Shown here piece by piece: positions 20,298 through 28,016 of a stretch of DNA of 64,000 bases. Source of the DNA: Massilia sp. W12 (GTDB taxonomy: Bacteria; Pseudomonadota; Gammaproteobacteria; Burkholderiales; Burkholderiaceae_D). Each line of letters starts with the position of its first letter. Position 1 is the first letter of the stretch. Location of the stretch: positions 1,736,001 to 1,800,000 of the forward strand of contig NZ_CP147776.1 in NCBI RefSeq assembly GCF_037300705.1, written 5' to 3'. A program made the position numbers and the translations under genes. Under the pieces are notes generated by a model. That model did not search any database. It worked only from the letters and a program-made list of their open reading frames with translations, and was not told the origin of the DNA.

Positions 20298-20738
20298 ATG
20301 AGTCAGCAAATACTGGTGCGCCGCGACACCCCTGCCTGGATTGCGCAAGTCTGGATCGCTTTCATTCTGTCCCTTTCCTTATGCGCATATGGCGTGATGA
20401 TGGTGCAGCTGCAGGATTTGGAAAAAGCTTTTATCGCCACCGGATTTGTGTTTGTGCTGTTCGCCGCCCTGGTGTTAGCCAAGAGCTTGCGCGATAACCA
20501 GCATGAAAAAGTGGATACCCCCATCTGGCGAATCTTGATTTGGATCGGTTTTGCCGCTTCATTGGGCATGTTGACCTGGGGTTTGATGAGCATGGCGCTG
20601 CAAGACTGGCAGCTTGCTTATTTGCTGGTCAGCGGCTTATTCATGCTCTCATCCGCATTTACCGTCTCCAAAACCATTCGCGATAAACATGAAGCGGATT
20701 TAGTGGAAGGCCGGCATGGCGCCAGCAGCGAAGAGTAA
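20298..20738 (+). CDS. YiaA/YiaB-family inner-membrane protein
   Basis: 146-residue integral membrane protein of the YiaAB family; function unknown. Four hydrophobic helices are arranged as two similar halves. Each half is a helix pair ending in a charged loop: the first ends in LVLAKSLRDN, the second in FTVSKTIRDKHEAD. This reads as an internal duplication of a two-helix unit. The ATG has TTGGAG about seven bases upstream. An AT-rich 150-base stretch precedes it and probably carries the promoter. A strong terminator follows, shared with the convergent gene on the other strand. Confidence 0.85.
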   Translation: MSQQILVRRDTPAWIAQVWIAFILSLSLCAYGVMMVQLQDLEKAFIATGFVFVLFAALVLAKSLRDNQHEKVDTPIWRILIWIGFAASLGMLTWGLMSMALQDWQLAYLLVSGLFMLSSAFTVSKTIRDKHEADLVEGRHGASSEE

Positions 20739-20754
20739 TCAGATCAAGCCGTAT

Positions 20755-20788
20755 CCGCCGTCCTGCGCCTGGCAGGGCGGCGGTTTTT
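20755..20788. terminator. Intrinsic terminator after the YiaA-like gene
   Basis: CCGCCGTCCTGC, loop GCCTG, GCAGGGCGGCGG, then TTTTT. Twelve-pair stem with one G-T. The T run touches the stop end of the convergent gene. Confidence 0.88.
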
Positions 20789-21527
20789 ATTTCTGCTTTA
20801 AAAATTCTGTATGCGCCGCTTGCCGCATCTGCAAACCCTGGCGCAGATTGACGGAACAGGCTTGCAGTTTTTCCAGCACCAGCGCGCATTGCTGCGTCAG
20901 CGCTGCTTGCGCATTGGCATCGCGCGCTGGCGGCGGTAATTGCAAATAGGTCTTCAGCGCCTGCGGCAGATAAGCACTGATGCTCTGGCGCACAAAAAAC
21001 GCTTCTTGCACGTCATACAAGCCGGGCGCGTCCTGCGCCATGAGCGGCAAAATAAAAGTCAACTCGGCTTGAATCTGCGCCAGCACTGCGCGCGCCTGCT
21101 CCGGCAATTGCGCCGTATGCGCTAACAAATCCTGATCAAACTGTTGCGCCAGCGCCAGCATGTCCTGCGCTTGTGCGGCGGCAGGCTTGCGGGCGCAAGC
21201 CCAGCCCAGCGCCGCGCCAGCGGCCAGCGCCGCCACACTGCACAAAGCCGCCACCGGCGCACTGGCGAACAACCAGGGCAGGGCGGCTGTTGGAATGCCG
21301 CTGATGGCCGCTAACTGCAGTGCGCGACGCAGATCCACAGCAGAGCCGCGCCGCCTGTTTTGCAACTTGGCTTGCAAACCATCCGGCCTGGCGCGTCCGA
21401 AAGCGCGCAAAGCGCGTTCTTGTGCCAGCGGCGAAGGCGCGTCGGGTTTTACGGCTCCGCCGCGCGCCTTTTTCAATTGCTCCGGCGTGGCTTGCAGCCA
21501 GCCATCTTTCGGCTTATCTCCGCTCAT
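20787..21527 (-). CDS. Uncharacterised membrane protein, weakly XpaC-like
   Basis: 246 residues, not confidently recognised. The N-terminus is soluble and charged, starting MSGDKPKDGWLQATPEQL. Two closely spaced hydrophobic helices follow (about 74-112), then a cytoplasmic helical domain containing ISAYLPQALKTYLQLPPPAR. That YLP..L..YL.LP pattern recalls proteins annotated XpaC-like (5-bromo-4-chloroindolyl phosphate hydrolysis) and helical partners of tellurite-resistance proteins, but the match is by eye only. It lies 18 bases downstream of the MDR reductase gene in the same direction. Confidence 0.75.
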   Translation of the reverse strand: MSGDKPKDGWLQATPEQLKKARGGAVKPDAPSPLAQERALRAFGRARPDGLQAKLQNRRRGSAVDLRRALQLAAISGIPTAALPWLFASAPVAALCSVAALAAGAALGWACARKPAAAQAQDMLALAQQFDQDLLAHTAQLPEQARAVLAQIQAELTFILPLMAQDAPGLYDVQEAFFVRQSISAYLPQALKTYLQLPPPARDANAQAALTQQCALVLEKLQACSVNLRQGLQMRQAAHTEFLKQK

Positions 21528-21545
21528 ACCAGCCCTGCGTTCGCC

Positions 21546-22571
21546 TTATTCCGGCGCCACTTGCAAGACCAGCTTGCCGAAATTTTTGCCCTCAAACAGC
21601 ATTAACAGCGCTTGCGGGAAATTTTCCAGGCCCTGCACCACATCCTCGCGGCTCTTGAATGCGCCTTGCGCCATCCATTGGCCGATCTGGCGAACCGCTT
21701 CCGGGTAGCGCGGCGCATAATCAAACACGACGATGCCCTCCATGCGCGCACGGTTTACCAGCAGTGAGAGATAATTCGCCGGGCCTTTCACCGGCGTCGT
21801 ATTGTTGTATTGCGAAATCGCGCCGCAAATCACAATCCGCGCCTTCATATTGATACGCGTCAGCACCACATCCAGAATATCGCCGCCGACATTATCAAAA
21901 TACACATCCACCCCTTGCGGGCAGTGCTGTTTCAAACCATCTTTGACGGAGCCGTTTTTGTAATCAATGCAAGCATCAAAACCCAGCTCCTCCACCACAA
22001 ACTTGCATTTATCCGGCCCGCCGGCAATCCCCACCACGCGGCAACCGAGCTGCTTGGCGACCTGTCCCACCGTTTGCCCCACCGCACCGGCGGCGCCGGA
22101 CACCAGCACCGTTTCACCGGCTTTGGGCTGGCCGACATCGAGCAAACCGAAATACGCGGTCATGCCCGGCATGCCCAGCGCATTCAACCAGGCCGGCAGC
22201 GTCGCTAAGCGCGCATCAATCTTAAAAAAACTGCCGTGCTTATCATCCGCCGCGCCAATCCAATATTCCTGCACCCCGACCCCGCCGCTGACGATATCGC
22301 CCTCAGCAAACTTGGGCGATTTGGACGCGATCACCCGGCCGATCCCGCCTGCGCGCATCACCGCGCCCAGATCCACCGGGCGGATATACGATTTACTGTC
22401 ATTCATCCAGCCGCGCATGGCCGGATCCAGCGATAAATACAAAACCTTGACCAGGATCTCGCCGTCTTGCAATTCGCGCACCGGCTCGCTGCCATATTGC
22501 CAATCGCTATCTTTGGGCAAACCCAGCGGGCGCGCCGCCAAGCGGTACTGATGATTCATCAGAGTGCTCAT
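21546..22571 (-). CDS. NADP-dependent MDR-family oxidoreductase (PTGR/CurA type)
   Basis: 341-residue zinc-independent medium-chain dehydrogenase/reductase that reduces C=C bonds of alpha,beta-unsaturated carbonyls with NADPH. Visible features are DPAMRGWMNDSKSYIRPV near the N-terminus, VSGAAGAVGQTVGQVAKQLG (nucleotide-binding AAGAVG), VDVYFDNVGGDILD, and CGAISQYN. These match prostaglandin reductase/curcumin reductase-like proteins. The ATG is chosen because AAAGGA lies five bases upstream. Physiological substrate unknown; detoxification of reactive carbonyls is the usual suggestion. Confidence 0.9.
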   Translation of the reverse strand: MSTLMNHQYRLAARPLGLPKDSDWQYGSEPVRELQDGEILVKVLYLSLDPAMRGWMNDSKSYIRPVDLGAVMRAGGIGRVIASKSPKFAEGDIVSGGVGVQEYWIGAADDKHGSFFKIDARLATLPAWLNALGMPGMTAYFGLLDVGQPKAGETVLVSGAAGAVGQTVGQVAKQLGCRVVGIAGGPDKCKFVVEELGFDACIDYKNGSVKDGLKQHCPQGVDVYFDNVGGDILDVVLTRINMKARIVICGAISQYNNTTPVKGPANYLSLLVNRARMEGIVVFDYAPRYPEAVRQIGQWMAQGAFKSREDVVQGLENFPQALLMLFEGKNFGKLVLQVAPE

Positions 22572-22654
22572 ACAAGTCCTTTGTAGTGGTGTAATCATCT
22601 GATGTTAGCACGCCGGCAGCGCTTGTCCGCGTTCCTGAATCGCAGCAAAAGACG

Positions 22655-24358
22655 TCAAGCCTCCTGTTTGGCTGCAGCCTCTGATGCGGCGTGGCGCGTG
22701 TTGTGCCCCATTTGCCGGTTAATCGCCGACAACACCGCCTTGAACGACGCGGTGACGATATTGCTGTCCATGCCCACGCCAAACAGGGTCGGGCCGTCAT
22801 CTAAGCGCAACTCAACATAGCAAGCCGCTTGCGCATTCGCGCCGGCGGAAATCGCGTGTTCGTGGTAGTCCATCAGGCGCACATTTAAGCCCAGCGCATC
22901 GACAAAGGCGTCAATCGGCCCATTGCCGGCGCCGGACAAGGCGGTTTTTTCACCGTCCAGCATGACATCGATTTCAATTTCCACCGCATCATCGCGGCTG
23001 GAATCTTCATGCGTGCGGTGCGCCAGATAGCGGTAGGGGGCTTCCTGCTGCAAATATTCCTGCTGGAAGATGCTGAAAATCTCTTTCGCCCCGACTTCCT
23101 TGCCGCTTTGATCGGTAACGCGCTGCACCGCGCGCGAAAACTCGATTTGCAGACGGCGCGGCAACACCAGGCCGTATTCCTGCTCCAGCAACCAGGCCAT
23201 GCCGCCTTTGCCGGATTGGCTGTTGACGCGGATCACCGCATCGTAGCTGCGTCCCAGATCCGCCGGGTCAATCGGCAGATAGGGAATCTGCCACAAGCCG
23301 TCCGGATCGTGTACGGCAAAACCTTTTTTGATCGCATCCTGATGCGAGCCGGAGAAGGCGGTAAACACCAGATCGCCGACATAGGGGTGGCGCGGGTGTA
23401 CCGGCAATTGATTGCATTCCTCCACGCATTGGCGCACCGCGTCAATATCGGAAAAGTCCAGATGCGGATGAATCCCCTGAGTGTATAAATTCAGCGCCAG
23501 CGTGACGATATCCACATTCCCGGTGCGCTCGCCATTGCCAAACAGGCAGCCCTCGATGCGCTGCGCGCCGGCCATCAAGGCCAGCTCAGCGGCGGCAATC
23601 GCGCAACCGCGATCATTATGCGGGTGCACAGAAATCACCAGACTGTCGCGGCGCGCCAGGTGGCGGTGCATCCATTCGATCTGATCGGCAAACACATTCG
23701 GCGTGGCGGCCTCCACCGTGGCCGGCAAATTCACAATCATTGGCCGTTGCGGCGTCGGCTGCCATACCGCTGACACGGCGTCCACGATATCGCGCGCAAA
23801 TTCGAGTTCGGTGGTGGAAAACGATTCCGGCGAGTATTCAAAACCCCACTCTGTTTCCGGGTGCGCCGCCACCAATTCCTTGACCAGTTGCGTGCCCTTG
23901 ACGGCGATTTGGATGATTTCCGGCTTATCCATCTTGAACACCACGCGGCGGAACACCGGCGCCACCGAGTTGTACAGGTGGATGATGGCGCGTTTTGCCC
24001 CGATCACAGATTCAACCGTGCGGTGGATCAATTCCTCGCGCGCCTGAGTCAAAACGATGATGCTGACATCATCCGGAATCCGTTTTTCTTCAATCAGCAT
24101 GCGCACAAAATCAAAATCGGTTTGCGATGCCGAGGGGAAGCCGACTTCGATTTCTTTCAAGCCGATGTTGATCAGCATCTCAAAAAATTGCAGTTTTTTG
24201 GCCGGGCTCATCGGCTCGATCAGGGCTTGATTGCCATCGCGCAAATCGGTGCTCATCCAGATCGGCGCTTGAGTAATCGTGCGCCCGGGCCATTGCCGGT
24301 CAGGCAGATGGATGGCGGGAAATGCTTGATATTTTGAAGACGGGTTGCTGTGCATCAT
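22655..24358 (-). CDS. leuA: 2-Isopropylmalate synthase, long (yeast/actinobacterial) form
   Basis: First committed enzyme of leucine synthesis: condenses acetyl-CoA with 2-ketoisovalerate. It has 567 residues, so it is the long form; the short enterobacterial LeuA is about 520. [19 protein letters not shown] carries the metal-binding Asp and Arg. [16 protein letters not shown] holds the metal histidines and [14 protein letters not shown] is the second HMGL signature. The C-terminus is the LeuA regulatory domain that senses leucine. The frame runs 19 codons further upstream, but GGAG eight bases before the ATG at 24358 supports this start. A long leader with a leucine-codon-rich frame precedes it. 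Confidence 0.95.
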   Translation of the reverse strand: MMHSNPSSKYQAFPAIHLPDRQWPGRTITQAPIWMSTDLRDGNQALIEPMSPAKKLQFFEMLINIGLKEIEVGFPSASQTDFDFVRMLIEEKRIPDDVSIIVLTQAREELIHRTVESVIGAKRAIIHLYNSVAPVFRRVVFKMDKPEIIQIAVKGTQLVKELVAAHPETEWGFEYSPESFSTTELEFARDIVDAVSAVWQPTPQRPMIVNLPATVEAATPNVFADQIEWMHRHLARRDSLVISVHPHNDRGCAIAAAELALMAGAQRIEGCLFGNGERTGNVDIVTLALNLYTQGIHPHLDFSDIDAVRQCVEECNQLPVHPRHPYVGDLVFTAFSGSHQDAIKKGFAVHDPDGLWQIPYLPIDPADLGRSYDAVIRVNSQSGKGGMAWLLEQEYGLVLPRRLQIEFSRAVQRVTDQSGKEVGAKEIFSIFQQEYLQQEAPYRYLAHRTHEDSSRDDAVEIEIDVMLDGEKTALSGAGNGPIDAFVDALGLNVRLMDYHEHAISAGANAQAACYVELRLDDGPTLFGVGMDSNIVTASFKAVLSAINRQMGHNTRHAASEAAAKQEA

Positions 24359-24587
24359 GATTTTTCTCCATTCATTGACAAGTGTGCGGTGGCGGATTGC
24401 CCAACCGGCTGCCACCAGGGCGCAGGGCCGGCTGAGCGCGGCTTAGGCGCACAGCGTGAAGTGATGAAGAACACGGCGCAGGACATTGCAAGCACATGTT
24501 TGCCTCTCAATTGGGTAAAAACCCGGTTTTTCAGTGAATGCCCGGTTGGCGGGCGGAAGGTGTTTCAGATCAGGACGGGGCCTGGAT

Positions 24588-24740
24588 TCATGCCGATAGC
24601 GCCGCTAGCGCTAGTGCAGGCGCAGATAGTTGTAGTAGCGAAGCAGGGGAGGAAAGCGATTGACCGGAAGGGAAGTACAGCGCAGCAATGCAGTTTTGCA
24701 TTGTCTGGGGGGAAAAGCGCTGTGCGGTCAAAGAGTTCAT
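24588..24740 (-). CDS. Putative leuA leader peptide rich in CTA leucine codons
   Basis: A 50-codon frame in the 487-base untranslated stretch upstream of leuA. Its last 16 codons encode LLQLSAPALALAALSA, and six of the seven leucines there except none use CTG: they are CTA (CTA CTA CAA CTA, later CTA GCG CTA GCG GCG CTA), a codon that looks rare in the surrounding genes. The last codons overlap a TAGCGC / GCGCTA hairpin. This is how ribosome-stalling attenuators of leu operons look (E. coli leuL also uses CTA). No Shine-Dalgarno is visible and the ATG lies at the predicted transcript start. No convincing terminator was found by eye downstream. Confidence 0.5.
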   Translation of the reverse strand: MNSLTAQRFSPQTMQNCIAALYFPSGQSLSSPASLLQLSAPALALAALSA

Positions 24741-24747
24741 GAGCGTC

Positions 24748-24777
24748 AATCTACTGGAAGGCGCTGGCGGCTGTCAA
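24748..24777 (-). promoter_or_regulatory. Sigma-70 promoter of the leuA leader transcript
   Basis: On the minus strand: TTGACA (24777-24772), an 18-base spacer, TAGATT (24753-24748). Transcription would start about seven bases later, near 24741, leaving a leader of about 380 bases before leuA. Confidence 0.65.
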
Positions 24778-24845
24778 GCTGAAACGGCAATTTATTTTGC
24801 AATGCCGCATTTTCTTCGCCAGGCATGCGCAATTGCGCATCAACA

Positions 24846-25400
24846 TCAGTGTTCGCGCGTGATGCCGGCCCCCAGCACATAATTGCCATGCCGCTCGACA
24901 TAGGTTCGTTTTTTCTCGATTTTGTGGCTGATCGGATGCGGCCAACGGTAATCCACCCAGCCGCGCCCGGTGCGGCTCTTGCCAACTTTCATGATCTCAA
25001 TGGCGGGCAAGACGCCATCCGGGTCGCGGATATGACGTAAATCCTTGCCGATCAGATTCGGATACGCGCCATGCGCTAAGCAAAACGCCTCTTTGCGGCC
25101 ATCAAACAGAAACACATAAAGCTCGCCATCGCGAAACGGCCCGTGCGGGCTGTTGATTTCGGCAATGGTTTTATCCGGGCCGTGTTCGCGCAAATAGGCG
25201 ATCACTTTTTGCACCATGGCCTGCGCCTGTTGCTCATTGCGGCGCGCTTGCTTGAGATCCGGCGGCGTGCTGGGCGCCACCGCCTGGCCATTCACAATCC
25301 GGGGCATGGGGCCGCCGGCGCCGCCGCTGGAAACCGCATGCGTGGGCAGGCTGGCGCTCAGACAAAGCAGAAGTGTACAGATTGTCGATAATGCTTTCAT
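24846..25400 (-). CDS. Periplasmic single Cache-domain protein
   Basis: 184 residues with a signal peptide: MKALSTICTLLLCLSASLPTHA, cleaved near residue 22. The mature part resembles a stand-alone Cache domain: helix with MVQKVIAYLREHGPDKTIAEIN, then GPFRDGELYVFLFDGRKEAF, then DLRHIRDPDGV and GWVDYRWPHPIS, close to the sCache found in chemoreceptors and histidine kinases. No membrane anchor or signalling output is attached, so it may bind a small ligand for another sensor, or simply be secreted. The start is chosen for the signal peptide; the ribosome site is weak. It is separated by 113 bases from selD, same strand. Confidence 0.78.
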   Translation of the reverse strand: MKALSTICTLLLCLSASLPTHAVSSGGAGGPMPRIVNGQAVAPSTPPDLKQARRNEQQAQAMVQKVIAYLREHGPDKTIAEINSPHGPFRDGELYVFLFDGRKEAFCLAHGAYPNLIGKDLRHIRDPDGVLPAIEIMKVGKSRTGRGWVDYRWPHPISHKIEKKRTYVERHGNYVLGAGITREH

Positions 25401-25513
25401 GCCGATATGCTGCGGAAATCCGGATCTCAAAATGGATAGGCCGGCCATGCCAATATGCAGGCAATATGCCGGAGCTGTATCCATCATCTGCAATTGCGCC
25501 GGCCTTGTCAAAT

Positions 25514-26566
25514 TCACGCCAGCTCCAGCCGCGCGCTTTCACCCGCTCCCTGGATGCGGCCAATCACACCGGCCTGGGCAAAGCCCTGTTGCGCGAAAAT
25601 CGCTTGCACCTTTGGCAAAGCCTGTTCATCGCAAGCCACCAGCAGACCGCCCGAGGTTTGCGGATCGGTCAGCAGCATGGTTTGCCATTCGGCAAAGCCA
25701 TCCTGCACAGCCAGTTGCGTCTGGCAGGAAGTCAGATTGCGGCGCGAGGCCCCGGTGATATAGCCGGCTTGCGCCAATTCCTGCGCCTGCGGCAGCCAGG
25801 GCAGGGCGGCCCAGTCGATCCGGGCGTGCAAGTTTTGCGGACGCAGCATTTCCAGCACATGGCCCGCCAGGCCAAACCCGGTCACATCCGTAATCGCGTG
25901 CACACCCGGCGTTTGCGCCAGCAGCGGCCCCGGCGTATTCAAGCGCGTCGTGCTGTCTATCATCTGCGCATAGCCGGCGGCGTTCAATGCCTCTTTTTTC
26001 AGCGCGGCGGAATACACGCCGACCCCAAGCGGCTTGCCCAGCACCAGATAATCCCCGGCTTGTGCGCTGCTGTTGCGTTTGATCTGCTCAGGATGGGCCA
26101 GCCCGAGCGCCACCAGACCATAAATCGGCTCCACCGAATCAATGCTGTGGCCGCCGGCGACAATAATCCCGGCTTCGCGGCAAACTTCCTCGCCGCCGCG
26201 CAAAATCGCGCCTATGGTTTCAAGCGGCAGGGTGTTGATGGGCATGCCGACAATCGCCAGCGCAAAAATCGGTTGTCCGCCCATCGCGTACACATCCGAG
26301 AGCGCATTGGTGGCGGCAATCCGGCCAAAATCGCGCGCATCGTCCACCACCGGCATAAAAAAATCGGTGGTGGCGATCAAGGCTTGCTGCGCATTTAACT
26401 GCCAGACGGCGGCGTCATCGCTGGTTTCAATCCCGACTAGTAACTGTGGCGGCAGCGCGCCCTGGTGTTGCTGCAAAATCTGCGCCAATACGCCCGGCGC
26501 GATTTTGCAGCCGCAACCGCCGCCATGCGCCAGCGCGCTCAAGCGCGGTATCGCTTTGTCATTCAT
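25514..26566 (-). CDS. selD: Selenophosphate synthase (SelD; SenC-type role possible)
   Basis: Makes selenophosphate from selenide and ATP, the selenium donor for selenocysteine, selenouridine and selenoneine. The 350 residues include HGGGCGCKIAPGVL with Cys18 and Lys21 in the positions of the E. coli catalytic Cys17 and Lys20. Further matches are TSDDAAVWQLN, ALSDVYAMGGQP and AGGHSID. It uses cysteine, not selenocysteine, at the active site. No selA, selB, tRNA-Sec, selU or senB is in the window. It is 25 bases downstream of an AGE-family gene in the same direction, and an EgtB/SenA-like gene diverges from that pair, so a role in a selenium-containing small molecule is worth considering. Confidence 0.95.
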   Translation of the reverse strand: MNDKAIPRLSALAHGGGCGCKIAPGVLAQILQQHQGALPPQLLVGIETSDDAAVWQLNAQQALIATTDFFMPVVDDARDFGRIAATNALSDVYAMGGQPIFALAIVGMPINTLPLETIGAILRGGEEVCREAGIIVAGGHSIDSVEPIYGLVALGLAHPEQIKRNSSAQAGDYLVLGKPLGVGVYSAALKKEALNAAGYAQMIDSTTRLNTPGPLLAQTPGVHAITDVTGFGLAGHVLEMLRPQNLHARIDWAALPWLPQAQELAQAGYITGASRRNLTSCQTQLAVQDGFAEWQTMLLTDPQTSGGLLVACDEQALPKVQAIFAQQGFAQAGVIGRIQGAGESARLELA

Positions 26567-26591
26567 GTCTGTGGCTCCACTGGGCAGTGCC

Positions 26592-27875
26592 TCATGCCGC
26601 GCGCAGATGGGAGAGTCGCTTGAGCACGGGCAGGTTTTCCAAAATCGTGTAACAGGCGCCCATTGTATGGTAATCGACCTTGCCAGCCGGACTTTTTTCA
26701 TCCGAAATACGGCTGTTATCGCGGCGCAGAATGCGATACCAGGCGCCATGACGGTGGTCCACAAAATGGCGCCAGCAGTATTCCCATAATTGCTGATAGC
26801 AATCCAGATACGCCAGTTGTCCGGTGCGCGCAGCCAGCATGGCGGCGGCGGCCAAGGTTTCCGCCTGCACCCAGAAATATTTATCGCTGTCGCAGATCTG
26901 CAAATCCGGTGCAAAACCATAGCACAGCCCGCCATGCTCAGTGTCCCAGGCGTAGCGCAGCGCGGCGTCAAACAAGGCTTGCGCACGCGGCGCCAGCCAC
27001 GCCAGCGTATGCGCCGGCATGCTCGGCCCGGCGGCGGCTTCGAGTTGCAGCAAGAGCTTGGCCCACTCGGTGAAATGACCGGGTTGAAAACCCCAGGGAC
27101 GGAACAAATGTTGCGGGTCATGCCGGTTGTAATTCAGATCAAGCCGCCACTCCTGATCGTAGTGCTCCCAGATCAAGCCATTCGCCTGTCCCGCCAGCTG
27201 ATTGCACACCGTATCAGCGATACCGATGGCGCGCTGTAAAAAATGCTGGTTGCCGGTCGCGCTGTGCGCCGCCAGCAGCGCTTCGCAGGCATGCATATTC
27301 GCATTTTGGCCGCGATACGGCAGCACCCGCCATTGGCTGTCGGCCTGATCAGCGTACAAGCCATATTCCTCCTGCCAGAAATGGCGGTCCAGCGTGGCCA
27401 TGCACTCCTGCAGCCAGCCGCCGGCCTCGCTCACGCCAGCCGCCAGCGCTTCGGCATAGGCCAGCAGCACAAACACATGGCCATAGCAATATTGCAAGGG
27501 ATCGGGATCGCTTACCTTGCCATTGATGAAATCAAATTCCCACAGGTAGCGCGTGTCCGCCGGATCGCTGGCCGGCTGCCGGTGCACATTGCGCAAAAAA
27601 TCCAGCGCATGCAATAAACCGCTGCGATATTCCGCCCGTTTGAATTGACGCCAGGCGCGCGCATAAATAAACACCAGACGCGTACTGCTCACCAGGTGGC
27701 GCGTGTGCGCATTGTAAATACTGCCGTCATCGCGCAGAAAATGATAGAAGCCGCCCGCAGCATCAAGCGCGCGCGGGTGGTAAAACCCCATGCTGTGGGC
27801 GATATGGCGCAGCAGCACAGCGGGTTGCAGGAAGTCGGGGGCGGGTAAATCTGCGGCAAAGGATGTGGAAATCAT
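26592..27875 (-). CDS. AGE-family sugar epimerase/isomerase
   Basis: 427-residue (alpha/alpha)6-barrel enzyme of the N-acylglucosamine 2-epimerase family, which includes mannose isomerases and GlcNAc/ManNAc 2-epimerases. Family residues are visible: Arg66 in SSTRLVFIYARA, YRGQNANMHACEALL near 187-201, the catalytic pair His267 and Glu270 in PGHFTEW, DKYFWVQAETLAAA near 331-344, and the second catalytic His403 in KVDYHTMGACY. These match YihS Arg55, His248, Glu251 and His383. Nothing marks an N-acetyl specificity, so mannose/fructose isomerisation is as likely. It is the upstream partner of selD with only 25 bases between, an unusual pairing. Confidence 0.9.
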   Translation of the reverse strand: MISTSFAADLPAPDFLQPAVLLRHIAHSMGFYHPRALDAAGGFYHFLRDDGSIYNAHTRHLVSSTRLVFIYARAWRQFKRAEYRSGLLHALDFLRNVHRQPASDPADTRYLWEFDFINGKVSDPDPLQYCYGHVFVLLAYAEALAAGVSEAGGWLQECMATLDRHFWQEEYGLYADQADSQWRVLPYRGQNANMHACEALLAAHSATGNQHFLQRAIGIADTVCNQLAGQANGLIWEHYDQEWRLDLNYNRHDPQHLFRPWGFQPGHFTEWAKLLLQLEAAAGPSMPAHTLAWLAPRAQALFDAALRYAWDTEHGGLCYGFAPDLQICDSDKYFWVQAETLAAAAMLAARTGQLAYLDCYQQLWEYCWRHFVDHRHGAWYRILRRDNSRISDEKSPAGKVDYHTMGACYTILENLPVLKRLSHLRAA

Positions 27876-28016
27876 GCTGTATCGGCGCTGAGAATACGTT
27901 TGTCACGGTGGCATTGTGCCATGGATGTTGTCATTTACGAAAGTGGTATGCATCCACATGCGCACTGTGCGTCTGCCTCGCATATAATAAATTTCCCCCG
28001 ACTGCAGGACGATCTG
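27876..28016. promoter_or_regulatory. Divergent promoter region with inverted repeats
   Basis: The 141 bases between the AGE gene and the EgtB/SenA-like gene hold two short perfect inverted repeats: TGGCA-TTG-TGCCA (27909-27921) and CGCAC-T-GTGCG (27961-27971). A TATAAT box at 27983-27988 points rightward, with no good -35 at the standard distance, so the rightward promoter may need an activator. AGGA at 28006 serves the rightward start codon. Confidence 0.5.

Noticed and set aside
24511-24560. Possible intrinsic terminator in the leuA leader (AAAACCGGGTTTTT and GCCCG-CCAAC-CGGGC)
   Set aside because: The T-rich part follows only a weak A-T stem and the GC hairpin is not followed by T; no convincing terminator without folding the RNA.
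26567-27121. Upstream extension of the selD frame by about 185 codons
   Set aside because: It overlaps the AGE gene in another frame and shows no SelD homology; SelD families start at MNDKAIPRLSALAHGG.
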